A stretch of 64,000 bases of DNA from positions 310,001 to 374,000 of the forward strand of contig NZ_JAKZHX010000001.1 in NCBI RefSeq assembly GCF_022568815.1. The letters are read 5' to 3'. Below, piece after piece: positions 31,655-39,674 of the stretch. How positions within the stretch are numbered: position 1 is the stretch's first letter; each line of letters starts with the position of its first letter. Source of the DNA: Undibacterium paludis (GTDB taxonomy: Bacteria > Pseudomonadota > Gammaproteobacteria > Burkholderiales > Burkholderiaceae_D). Below the pieces are notes generated by a model. The model was not told where the DNA came from. It saw only the letters and a list, made by a program, of their open reading frames with translations, and searched no databases. A program made the translations under genes and the position numbers.

Positions 31655-32845
31655 TTACTCGATGATTTTAGCAACGACGCCGGCACCGACAGTACGACCA
31701 CCTTCACGGATAGCGAAGCGCAAGCCTTCTTCCATCGCGATCGGGTTGATCAGTTTAACTGTGATAGAGACGTTGTCACCTGGCATCACCATTTCTTTGT
31801 CTTTCGGCAACTCGATCGAGCCAGTTACGTCCGTTGTACGGAAGTAGAACTGTGGACGATAGTTGTTGAAGAATGGTGTATGACGGCCACCTTCATCTTT
31901 GGACAGAACGTAGATTTCGCCTGTGAAGTGGGCGTGCGGCTTGATGGAGCCTGGTTTTGCCAACACTTGACCACGCTGGATGTCTTCACGTTTGGTACCA
32001 CGCAGCAAGACGCCAACGTTATCACCAGCTTGACCTTGGTCCAGCAGTTTGCGGAACATTTCAACGCCAGTACATGTGGTCTTGACTGTGTCTTTGATAC
32101 CAACGATTTCGATCTCTTCGCCGACTTTGATGATGCCGCGTTCTACACGACCTGTCACCACTGTACCGCGACCGGAGATGGAGAAGACGTCTTCTACTGG
32201 CAGCAGGAAGGTGCCGTCAACAGCACGTTCTGGTGTAGGGATGTAGGTGTCGAGTGCGTCAGCCAGTTTCATGATGGCTTCTTCGCCCAATGGACCTTTG
32301 TCGCCTTCGAGGGCCAGTTTTGCAGAACCCTGGATGATTGGCAGGTCGTCGCCTGGGAATTCGTATTTGGAGAGCAATTCGCGCACTTCCATTTCGACCA
32401 GTTCCAGCAGTTCTGCGTCGTCAACCATGTCGCATTTGTTCAGGAACACGATGATGTAAGGAACACCAACTTGGCGTGCCAGCAGGATGTGTTCGCGAGT
32501 TTGTGGCATTGGGCCGTCTGCTGCGGAGCAAACCAGGATCGCGCCGTCCATTTGAGCCGCGCCTGTGATCATGTTTTTAACATAGTCAGCATGGCCTGGG
32601 CAGTCAACGTGGGCGTAGTGGCGACCTGCTGTTTCGTACTCAACGTGCGCTGTGTTGATCGTGATACCACGTGCTTTTTCTTCTGGTGCCGCGTCGATCT
32701 GGTCGTAGGCTTTGGCTTCGCCGCCAAATTTCTTCGACAGGACTGTCGCGATCGCTGCTGTCAGTGTGGTTTTGCCGTGATCAACGTGACCAATTGTTCC
32801 AACGTTTACGTGCGGCTTGGTGCGCTCGAACTTACCTTTTGCCAT
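31655..32845 (-). CDS. tuf: Elongation factor Tu
   Basis: This 396-residue GTPase delivers aminoacyl-tRNA to the ribosome. It begins [20 protein letters not shown] and carries GHVDHGKTT (P-loop), [20 protein letters not shown] and the later SAL-type motif, plus the beta-barrel domains 2 and 3. It is the tufB-type copy by position after tRNA-Tyr-Gly-Thr; a second copy after fusA would be expected elsewhere in the genome. Confidence 0.98.
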   Translation of the reverse strand: MAKGKFERTKPHVNVGTIGHVDHGKTTLTAAIATVLSKKFGGEAKAYDQIDAAPEEKARGITINTAHVEYETAGRHYAHVDCPGHADYVKNMITGAAQMDGAILVCSAADGPMPQTREHILLARQVGVPYIIVFLNKCDMVDDAELLELVEMEVRELLSKYEFPGDDLPIIQGSAKLALEGDKGPLGEEAIMKLADALDTYIPTPERAVDGTFLLPVEDVFSISGRGTVVTGRVERGIIKVGEEIEIVGIKDTVKTTCTGVEMFRKLLDQGQAGDNVGVLLRGTKREDIQRGQVLAKPGSIKPHAHFTGEIYVLSKDEGGRHTPFFNNYRPQFYFRTTDVTGSIELPKDKEMVMPGDNVSITVKLINPIAMEEGLRFAIREGGRTVGAGVVAKIIE

Positions 32846-32926
32846 TTTGGACTCCTAACGATTTTGATGAGAATGCTCAGGCACGCGCCCGACAAATCAG
32901 ACTTGAAAACACCAGACTAAAATATT

Positions 32927-33001
<75 letters not shown>

Positions 33002-33034
33002 AGCATGTTGCGCAAAAAACCGCGCAAGTAAAAC

Positions 33035-33108
33035 TGGAGCGGGTGAAGGGAATCGAACCCTCGTCATAAGCTTGGAAGGCTTCAGCTCTACCATTGAGCT
33101 ACACCCGC
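33035..33108 (-). tRNA. glyT: tRNA-Gly (anticodon TCC)
   Basis: The 74-base minus-strand sequence has acceptor stem GCGGGTG/CACCCGC, anticodon loop CTTCCAAG with TCC, T-loop GTTCGATTCC and genomic CCA. It is the middle gene of the tRNA cluster. Confidence 0.97.
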
Positions 33109-33154
33109 AAAGGCCACCACTTCAGCCGCTAATTTCTTAATTCAATTCTTTACC

Positions 33155-33240
33155 TGGTGGAGAGGGCTGGATTCGAACCAGCGTACTCGCAAGAGGGCAG
33201 ATTTACAGTCTGCTGCCATTAACCACTCGGCCACCTCTCC
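33155..33240 (-). tRNA. tyrU: tRNA-Tyr (anticodon GTA)
   Basis: The 86-base class II tRNA has acceptor stem GGAGAGG/CCTCTCC, anticodon loop CTGTAAATC with GTA, a long variable arm, and genomic CCA. It is the first gene of the tRNA-tuf transcript, directly after a strong promoter. Confidence 0.97.
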
Positions 33241-33254
33241 GCAGGGAACCCCGA

Positions 33255-33283
33255 ATTATGGAGATGTCGACCTCAACTGTCAA
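33255..33283 (-). promoter_or_regulatory. Strong sigma-70 promoter of the tRNA-tuf operon
   Basis: On the minus strand a consensus -35 TTGACA (33278-33283) and a near-consensus -10 CATAAT (33255-33260) are spaced 17 bp. A GC-rich discriminator (TCGGGG) follows, a feature of stringently controlled stable-RNA promoters. The tRNA-Tyr 5' end lies about 15 bp downstream of the -10. The rest of 33284-33538 shows no gene. Confidence 0.85.
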
Positions 33284-33538
33284 GACCTATTTGCGAATTT
33301 CTTGCCACAGCAAAAGTAAAGTCAGCAAAAAATCATAGTAAGTTTTTGATTTCATTGAAATTTACTAATTTGACAATGACAAATATTGATCGTATCAATT
33401 TCAACAGCTGGCATTAGCCAGACCATGAGCCAGACCATGCGTCAAGGATGCTGGTTGTTTTTTCCACACGCTTACCAACGAGATGCGTCGCAAGGTAAGA
33501 TGCAGATAACTGATTGAGCAGCACACACAGACTCGACA

Positions 33539-34171
33539 ATGGCCCGCACACAAGCCTCCGATCATCATTTGCAACGCGACGAAATCCTGGAAAGGGCGGC
33601 CACTGCTTTTGCCTGCCACAGCTACCCTGGCACATCGATGAGTGCCCTGGCACAAGCTTGCGGCACTTCAAAAGCCCGGCTATACCACTACTACCCAAGC
33701 AAGGAAGCGATACTTTTTGATTTGCTGGACCGTTACACCCGTGTATTGATCGGCCTGGCTGAAACACACCGGGAATTGCCGGCGTTGATTGCCGCCTTTC
33801 TGGCCGAATATGAGCATTCGCAAACCCGGCACATCGCCCTGCTGAACGATGTCAAATTTCTGGCCAGGCCGCAAAGCACCCAGATTCTTGACGCACAAAG
33901 AAAAATCGTGGATTTGTTTGCGGCAGCCATACAGCGCAGCTTCCCCGAACGTACGCATGCGCAAAACCGCAGCGCCATTACCATGCTGCTGTTCGGCATG
34001 ATCAACTGGACATTTACCTGGTTAAAACCACATCAAGATAATCAGGATAACAACAGGATGTCGTATGCAGATTTTGCCGTGCTGGTGACAGAAATCTTTA
34101 TGAATGGCATGCAGAGCTTGCCGGAATTTCCGGCTTCGGCAGGCCATGACCTGCCTGGACCAGCTATCTGA
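33539..34171 (+). CDS. TetR-family transcriptional regulator
   Basis: The 210-residue protein has an N-terminal TetR helix-turn-helix (RDEILERAATAFACHSYPGT, then GTSKARLYHYYPSKEAILFDLL) and an all-helical ligand-binding domain. The ligand and targets are unknown. It stands alone, facing convergently the MgtC-like gene with a two-base gap. ATG 33539 starts the recognisable domain. Confidence 0.82.
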   Translation: MARTQASDHHLQRDEILERAATAFACHSYPGTSMSALAQACGTSKARLYHYYPSKEAILFDLLDRYTRVLIGLAETHRELPALIAAFLAEYEHSQTRHIALLNDVKFLARPQSTQILDAQRKIVDLFAAAIQRSFPERTHAQNRSAITMLLFGMINWTFTWLKPHQDNQDNNRMSYADFAVLVTEIFMNGMQSLPEFPASAGHDLPGPAI

Positions 34172-34173
34172 GC

Positions 34174-34923
34174 TCAGTTCCTGGCGTGGGCGAGATTGTA
34201 AAATTCAACACCGTCAAAGGCCCCCAACTCCAGCGACAACTCACTGAGGCGCATGGCTTGTTTGCGATTTACCGCAACAGCCACGAAACGCCATTCTGCG
34301 CGCCCGTCTTTACAGTTGATGTTCAAGGTGCCGGCGGCAATTTCATAGCCGCGCTCCAAGGCCATTTGGCGCAGCGACTCTTCCCTGGGAATATAACCCT
34401 GGCGGAATTGCATGGTAATGGCAATAGCAGGTCTGGATGGCAGCCAGGATTCCAGTCTGGATACCCAGATCATGCATGCGGCCGATAAGAAAGCCAGCAG
34501 TATCGCGGCAGCGTAAAATCCCACGCCTACCAGTACTCCTATGGCCGACGACGCCCACAGTGAGGCTGCCGTCGTCAAGCCGCTGATGGTAAAACCTTCG
34601 CGCATGATCACACCAGCCCCGAGAAAACCTATGCCCGTCACCACGCCCTGTATGGTGCGGGAGGGGTCAAGGTTAACCGGCATCAATGCGCGGGCACCAA
34701 ACCAGAAATCAGGATAGCCGGCAATCACCACCAGTGCTGCTGACGCCATGCAGACCAGGCCATAGGTGCGCATACCGGCTGCGCGTCCATGATAAGAACG
34801 TTCATAACCGACAACAAAGCCCAGCAGCATCGCGCCGGCCAGATTCATGAAGATAATTAAGTTGGCATGTAATTCAGCTGGCGACCAGAAGGTCATGAAA
34901 TAGGAATAAAAAGATTGCATCAT
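34174..34923 (-). CDS. MgtC/SapB-family membrane protein
   Basis: The 249-residue protein has an N-terminal hydrophobic domain with GFVVGYERSYHGRAAGMRTYGL and GVVTGIGFLGAGVIMR, the two signatures of MgtC/SapB. A cytoplasmic C-terminal domain (about 165-249) follows, resembling the ACT-like tail of long MgtC proteins. MgtC members affect Mg2+ homeostasis and the F1Fo ATPase in pathogens; in this genome the role is unknown. It is divergent from the Mn2+-riboswitch gene. Confidence 0.8.
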   Translation of the reverse strand: MMQSFYSYFMTFWSPAELHANLIIFMNLAGAMLLGFVVGYERSYHGRAAGMRTYGLVCMASAALVVIAGYPDFWFGARALMPVNLDPSRTIQGVVTGIGFLGAGVIMREGFTISGLTTAASLWASSAIGVLVGVGFYAAAILLAFLSAACMIWVSRLESWLPSRPAIAITMQFRQGYIPREESLRQMALERGYEIAAGTLNINCKDGRAEWRFVAVAVNRKQAMRLSELSLELGAFDGVEFYNLAHARN

Positions 34924-35082
34924 CGCCCACGCTATAAATCAGCCAGAAATAAGATAAATAATTTACTTGCATCAATTTACCTAATTCAGTGTAGCAAGCT
35001 CACCTTTTATCAACCAGTAAAACATAGTCAAATAACACAGAATGCCGCTTCCCTCCCATATGCGTTATAATTCGCACTCACA

Positions 35083-35208
35083 TTCATTGGGGAGTAGCCC
35101 GCTTCGTCTACAGACGAAGAAAACGCATCAACATACTTGGCCATGCGGTCATGGTGCGTTTGGTTCAGGATTGGCAGAGCCAATATTCGATCGGGCAAGA
35201 CCTTTGAT
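35083..35208 (+). promoter_or_regulatory. yybP-ykoY manganese riboswitch
   Basis: The leader contains the family's landmark sequences: GGGGAGTAGCC at 35089-35099, ATCAACATACT near 35127-35137, and GGGCAAGACCTTTGA near 35193-35207. These form the Mn2+-binding junctions of the yybP-ykoY class. A TATAAT -10 box at 35066-35071 lies just upstream. The aptamer precedes a GDT1-family transporter gene by about 77 bp, matching known Mn2+-exporter control. Confidence 0.9.
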
Positions 35209-35284
35209 AGTTATGTTTCTGCTGACCAGGGATGGGGCGGGATATGACTGTCATTGGTTAATCAGCCTCATCCCGCATACTCAC

Positions 35285-35857
35285 ATGGAAGCTTTCTTCG
35301 TCTCTGCTGTCGCTATCACCGTCGGTGAAATTGGTGACAAAACTCAACTGCTCGCCTTGCTGCTGGCTGCTCGTTATAAAAAACCGGCGCCCATCATACT
35401 TGGTATTCTGATAGCAACATTGCTCAATCACGCTCTGGCTGCCTGGCTGGGGCAATTGGTCGCCGCACACCTTGACGGCCAGTTGTTACGCTATTTGCTG
35501 GCGGCTTCTTTTCTGGCAATTGCGGCCTGGACACTGAAGCCCGATGAAATGGAAGGTGATGGCATCAACGAAAGTCGCTACGGCGTTTTTTTGCTCACCT
35601 GTTTCACTTTTTTTCTGGCAGAAATCGGCGATAAAACCCAGTTGGCAACAGTCGCCCTGGCTGCAAAATATAACGATCTTGCCATGGTGGTCGCTGGCAC
35701 CACGCTGGGCATGCTGATTGCTGATGTACCGGCAGTATTCCTGGGCAAAATTGCGGCACCCAGCTTCCCTTTCAAGTACGTGCGCTGGTGTGCGGCGGCA
35801 CTATTTGCCGTCCTTGGCCTGCTGGTTTTATCGGGTGTGGAATTAAAGTTTATTTAA
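35285..35857 (+). CDS. GDT1/TMEM165 (UPF0016) family transporter, probable Mn2+ exporter
   Basis: The 190-residue membrane protein has two homologous halves, each with the family motif E-x-GDK: VGEIGDKTQLLALLL near the N-terminus and AEIGDKTQLATVAL in the second half, with about six hydrophobic segments. Bacterial members export Mn2+. The manganese riboswitch in its leader supports that role. An in-frame ATG far upstream (35042) lies before the riboswitch and is rejected; MEAFFVSAVAITVG at 35285 is the family N-terminus. Confidence 0.9.
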   Translation: MEAFFVSAVAITVGEIGDKTQLLALLLAARYKKPAPIILGILIATLLNHALAAWLGQLVAAHLDGQLLRYLLAASFLAIAAWTLKPDEMEGDGINESRYGVFLLTCFTFFLAEIGDKTQLATVALAAKYNDLAMVVAGTTLGMLIADVPAVFLGKIAAPSFPFKYVRWCAAALFAVLGLLVLSGVELKFI

Positions 35858-35911
35858 TACTTTCCCTTCTCCCGTGTTGACATATCAAAACCATAGAATG
35901 ATGATACAAGC

Positions 35912-36274
35912 ATGATTACGATCTATCACAACCCGCGCTGCTCGAAGTCGCGCGACACCCTGGCACTGGTGCAGACAATTGCCGATGAACAGAGCCTGCC
36001 CCTGCACATCATTGACTATCAAAAAACCGTGCCTGGCATTGCCGATTTACGGGCAATCATGGCGGCGCTGGGCACAAGGGATGTACAAAGCATCCTGCGT
36101 AGCAATGAAGACGAATACAGCAGCCTGCAGTTACAGGATGCAGACATGGCAACTGCCCTGGCCGCCATCGTTTCTCACCCGCGTTTGCTGCAAAGACCAA
36201 TAGTCACTTATCAGAACAAAGCGGCAATCGGACGTCCGCCAGAACACGTCCTTACCCTGTTCAAGAAAGACTGA
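35912..36274 (+). CDS. arsC: ArsC-family arsenate reductase (glutaredoxin type)
   Basis: The 120-residue protein begins MITIYHNPRCSKSRDTLALV, with the catalytic cysteine in CSKS, followed by RSNE, RPIV and IGRPPEHVL segments supplying the arginines that bind arsenate. It would reduce arsenate to arsenite using glutaredoxin and glutathione. There is no arsB, arsR or acr3 beside it; it is followed six bases later by an unknown gene, so arsenic resistance is not assured and a Spx/YffB-like role remains possible. Confidence 0.82.
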   Translation: MITIYHNPRCSKSRDTLALVQTIADEQSLPLHIIDYQKTVPGIADLRAIMAALGTRDVQSILRSNEDEYSSLQLQDADMATALAAIVSHPRLLQRPIVTYQNKAAIGRPPEHVLTLFKKD

Positions 36275-36280
36275 GCCGCC

Positions 36281-37084
36281 ATGTCAGAATTTAAACTTGC
36301 CGCTGGCAGCCATATCAAATTCGGCTGTATCTCCAGCCAGCTTTACCCCATCCTGCGCCAGGGTTTGGCACAAGACATACCGCGCCAGGGCTTTGAAGAA
36401 GAAAGCAAGTTACCCGCAAAAGGCATCATGGTCGGCGAGCTGATGGCGTATTTTTCTGCCTGTGCCGCCTTTTGCAAAGCAACCAGCAGCCTGCACCAGG
36501 AACACCAGCAAGTGCTGGCAGAATTCGTCAACGCCCTGCAAACCCAGTTGGGCGAAAAACCGCAAATGCCGGAACTGGAAAGCATTGCCGTAGCGGCCGG
36601 TTTGCCAGTGATACTCGAGATTGAACTGGCAGAAGATTGCACACTGCTTGCTGACAGCCACTTTGTCACTGACAGCGAGGCCGAAAAAAGCTGGAAGCTG
36701 TGGCGTAGCGGCGCTCTGCTACGCGAAGGTGGTATACCGGCATCCTGGATCAAGAAATTCTATTTCCCGCGCTTGCTTGATTATCGAGATGTCAGCAATT
36801 CCAGAAGCCAGCGCTCACTGGAGCAAACCACTGATACGGCACTGATGGTCGGTGGCCTCATGCAATCCTGGCACAAGGACACACCTGCCGACCTGCTGCA
36901 TGCCTTCCGCAAGCAATATGGCAGAATCAATTTCTCCCAGCACAGCAGTTTTGATGAAACTGCGCTTGAACGTTTCTTCAATCTGAATCCCATGCTGGAT
37001 CCGGCCACTCGCCTGCTCAATCAAATGACGATATGGCAAGATATTGACGCCCTGGCCAAGAAGCAGCAGATACCACTGACTTAG
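36281..37084 (+). CDS. Hypothetical protein co-transcribed with arsC
   Basis: The 267-residue soluble protein has no signal peptide or membrane segment and no motif I recognise. Features seen: KFGCISSQLYPILRQGLAQD near the start, and a central acidic part (LEIELAEDCTLLADS) before SWKLWRSGALLREGGIPASW. It starts six bases after arsC, so the two are probably co-expressed. Its TAG stop codon overlaps the left end of palindromic repeat copy B. Confidence 0.65.
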   Translation: MSEFKLAAGSHIKFGCISSQLYPILRQGLAQDIPRQGFEEESKLPAKGIMVGELMAYFSACAAFCKATSSLHQEHQQVLAEFVNALQTQLGEKPQMPELESIAVAAGLPVILEIELAEDCTLLADSHFVTDSEAEKSWKLWRSGALLREGGIPASWIKKFYFPRLLDYRDVSNSRSQRSLEQTTDTALMVGGLMQSWHKDTPADLLHAFRKQYGRINFSQHSSFDETALERFFNLNPMLDPATRLLNQMTIWQDIDALAKKQQIPLT

Positions 37085-37208
37085 AACCTGTTGACGCTCT
37101 TACTGCGTTGGAGTGATCGTGGTTCATGCACAGCTCAACATTTATGTTACCCCGAATGTTACCTTGCCACCACTGACGCAAGTTGGCGACAGGTCATGAA
37201 CAGGTTAT
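37083..37208. repeat. Palindromic repeat element copy B (AGAACC family)
   Basis: About 126 bp bounded by AGAACCTGTT (37083-37092) and AACAGGTTAT (37199-37208). Inside, TCTTACTGCG, TTCATGCACAGCTCAACA and CTGACGC line up with copies A and C, but the central palindrome is lost, so this copy looks decayed. The left end overlaps the TAG stop of the preceding gene. Confidence 0.65.
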
Positions 37209-37238
37209 TGGTTGTTTATGTCAGGAGCGCAATTGAAA

Positions 37239-37264
37239 ACACCGCCAGGCAGGCGGTGTTTTTT
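37239..37264 (+). terminator. Rho-independent terminator after the arsC operon
   Basis: ACACCGCC (37239-37246) and GGCGGTGT (37252-37259) form an eight-bp stem with a five-base loop, followed by a T-run to 37264. An A-run precedes it, so it can also serve the convergent LysE gene on the minus strand. Confidence 0.85.
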
Positions 37265-37298
37265 CTATGTGATGCTGCTTTCAGTACATTTCGGTAAA

Positions 37299-37946
37299 TT
37301 AATTCGCCGGGCTACGCTTGACAAAGAACAGGGCTGTACCTATCGCCATCAGAATGCCCCCAAAAAAGCGGTTCTGGCTCTTCAGCCATTTTGGGTCGCG
37401 AAAGTAGCGCTGCATGCTGGAAGCTGCAAAGGCATAACCATGCATGACCACCAGGTCAACAGCGCACATGGTGACGCCGAGTATCAATAACTGCGGCAAC
37501 AAGGGGGCATCATGGGAAATAAACTGGGGTAACACGGCAACCATGAAGATGATTCCCTTTGGATTGGTGGCGTTCGTCATGAAACCGGTCAGAAAACGTC
37601 GTGACATCGCCGGCGCCTGGGTCGCTGCAGCAGTTGAGGTTTCCGCAGAGCTCACTACCTCGACCCTGGCACGCCACTGATTGATGCCAAGATAAATCAG
37701 GTACAGAGCGCCTATCGTCTTGACGACGCCAAATGCAAATTCTGATGCCATCAATATCGACCCCACACCCGCACCGGCGACAGCCAGTATCAGCAATAAA
37801 CCAGCCTGCAAGCCCAAGATGGTGCCAGTCGTTTTTTTCAAGCCATAGTTCAGGCCATGGGACATCGACAGGACAGCACCCGAACCGGGTGAAACGGCAA
37901 TCACACAGGCCGCAAAGAAGAAGGTAAGCCAGGTAGTAAAGTGCAT
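37299..37946 (-). CDS. LysE/RhtB-family amino acid exporter
   Basis: The 215-residue protein has about six hydrophobic segments and the RhtB signature near the N-terminus (VSPGSGAVLSMSHGLNYGLK). Later come IGALYLIYLGINQWR and FLTGFMTNATNPKGIIFMVAVLPQF, both highly characteristic. Members export neutral amino acids or homoserine lactones; the substrate here is unknown. Confidence 0.88.
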   Translation of the reverse strand: MHFTTWLTFFFAACVIAVSPGSGAVLSMSHGLNYGLKKTTGTILGLQAGLLLILAVAGAGVGSILMASEFAFGVVKTIGALYLIYLGINQWRARVEVVSSAETSTAAATQAPAMSRRFLTGFMTNATNPKGIIFMVAVLPQFISHDAPLLPQLLILGVTMCAVDLVVMHGYAFAASSMQRYFRDPKWLKSQNRFFGGILMAIGTALFFVKRSPAN

Positions 37947-38057
37947 ACGTCACGCCTCCGTAAAAAGAGAATGAGGCATTGTAACCCGTCAGTTTAAAAC
38001 CTGCCGTCAGTAGAATCCGCAATGACCTGCCATCAACAGAGGGCAAACAATAAACAT

Positions 38058-39614
38058 TCAGCTGCGCATCATGGCAGCCAGCAACTGGCTCTTGAGGGTC
38101 TTGATGAGGGCAGTTTCATCAGGCGGCACACCTTCATCGGCATTAACAACGCGATCCGCATAAAACAGGCCCAGTGATTTCTTTTGTATCACCAGAGGCA
38201 GGATGATGAAGCTGCGGGCATCCGGCAAGATGGTTTTATGCCACTCTGGCAACAGATTTTTTATCTTGGGCACAGTGGCGTCAGAAATCATCAGGTCAAC
38301 ATTATTCGTCATCGCCAGATGAAACAGCGTTTGGTCAGGCTTACCGCTAAAAGCAAAGCCCTTTTGCCTTTCAGCATAGTTTTCACCGATTGCCAGTCTG
38401 GCGACATAGCGCACGGTTTGCAAATCACGCAAACAGACCGTCGCAAAGCGAAAGCCCATGCTGCTGTACAGGGTTTCGAGCACCAGCAGGATCAGGTCAT
38501 TGAGCTTTAAGTTGTCGGAAGCCAGCATTTGGGTGACATCCTGCACACCTGCCAACAGCAAGTCACGGGCATGCTTGGGCTTGCCGCTGGGATGCCGTTC
38601 ATCACCCTGAATTTCGCCAGCCTCATAATTCTTCAGCAAAAGCTCGTTTAACACGCCATCTGTACTATTGGGGTCTGTCTCACCGATATGGATGTCCGAC
38701 ATGGCGATATCCATGCTCTTGGCCAATTGCCTGGTCTCGGTCTCGACCCTGAGCAGCATGGCGTCAAGTACTGGCTGATCAAGGTCGAGCGCCTTGCCGT
38801 AGCGTTGCAATAGTGACTTGGATTTTTCGCTTAAATTACCGCCCCCTGAATTCATGATCATGGACGCCATCGCATCACTGAAACTGGCCACTTGTCGCAA
38901 CCATTCTGCACGGGTATTGACTTTCTTTAACTCACCCGCTGGCAACGGAGCCAGGGACTGTATGATGGTGTCCGGGATCTTCCACTCCGTCAAGGCCATT
39001 TCCCCAAAACGCTCATAGCTACAGCCTAGCAGAGTGGAGCTGGCATCCTGGATGGTGGTCTGGCCGGTCTGCAGCATGCTTTGTATGCGCGAGTACAAGG
39101 AGTGATCAAAAGAAGCGACCAGTACCTTGCCTACATTTTTGAATAACGCAGCTACAGCCGCCTCTTCACCATCCTGGAAACGTCCCCGCTGCGCCATTTC
39201 TCGTCCGACTATACTGGCGCTCAATGCCTGTACAAGTTCGCGCCTGACACTGTTGGCATGACTTTTATCCTTGAAACAATCAACCAGGAGCATCGCCATG
39301 GCGCTGGTTTTGATACTGTTGAAGCCAAGCAGGAAAATCGCCCTGGAAATTGTCGTCACCGGCGCACCAGAACTGGTACGGTAATGAATGGTATTCGAGA
39401 GACGTAATATTTTTTGCGTCAGCGCCACATCCGCCAGTACAAAATGGGCCAGCTTGGCAACCGGGTCTTCACTCGATGACGTAATCTCCACCACCTTGGT
39501 AATCGACACCCCCAGCGTTGGCAAGCTGCTTTCTTCAGTAATCTGTTTCAGCAGCCGGTCGCGTGGCAATTCAGGTGCATGTTCATCTAAATGGACAGAA
39601 GGTTGGGTTGCCAT
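38058..39614 (-). CDS. HDOD-domain signalling protein with C-terminal GAF-like domain
   Basis: The 518-residue cytoplasmic protein has an HDOD domain (about 25-225; LPTLGVSITKVVEITSS, FKNVGKVLVASFD) and a C-terminal GAF-like domain (about 360-515; LLLVLETLYSSMGFRFATVC, SFIILPLVIQKKSLGLFYAD). The HDOD domain lacks an intact catalytic HD pair, as usual. Such proteins link signals to motility, biofilm or c-di-GMP pathways. It lies 60 bp after a REC-TPR gene on the same strand; the two probably form one signalling unit (inference). Confidence 0.8.
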   Translation of the reverse strand: MATQPSVHLDEHAPELPRDRLLKQITEESSLPTLGVSITKVVEITSSSEDPVAKLAHFVLADVALTQKILRLSNTIHYRTSSGAPVTTISRAIFLLGFNSIKTSAMAMLLVDCFKDKSHANSVRRELVQALSASIVGREMAQRGRFQDGEEAAVAALFKNVGKVLVASFDHSLYSRIQSMLQTGQTTIQDASSTLLGCSYERFGEMALTEWKIPDTIIQSLAPLPAGELKKVNTRAEWLRQVASFSDAMASMIMNSGGGNLSEKSKSLLQRYGKALDLDQPVLDAMLLRVETETRQLAKSMDIAMSDIHIGETDPNSTDGVLNELLLKNYEAGEIQGDERHPSGKPKHARDLLLAGVQDVTQMLASDNLKLNDLILLVLETLYSSMGFRFATVCLRDLQTVRYVARLAIGENYAERQKGFAFSGKPDQTLFHLAMTNNVDLMISDATVPKIKNLLPEWHKTILPDARSFIILPLVIQKKSLGLFYADRVVNADEGVPPDETALIKTLKSQLLAAMMRS

Positions 39615-39674
39615 GATCTCCGCGACTGATTATTTTGCTGCCATTCGCCCACCGGGAAACAGGCTAAGACTGAT

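Noticed and set aside
35042-35284. N-terminal extension of the GDT1 transporter from ATG 35042
   Set aside because: The segment overlaps the manganese riboswitch and encodes polar residues not found in the family, which starts at MEAFF.
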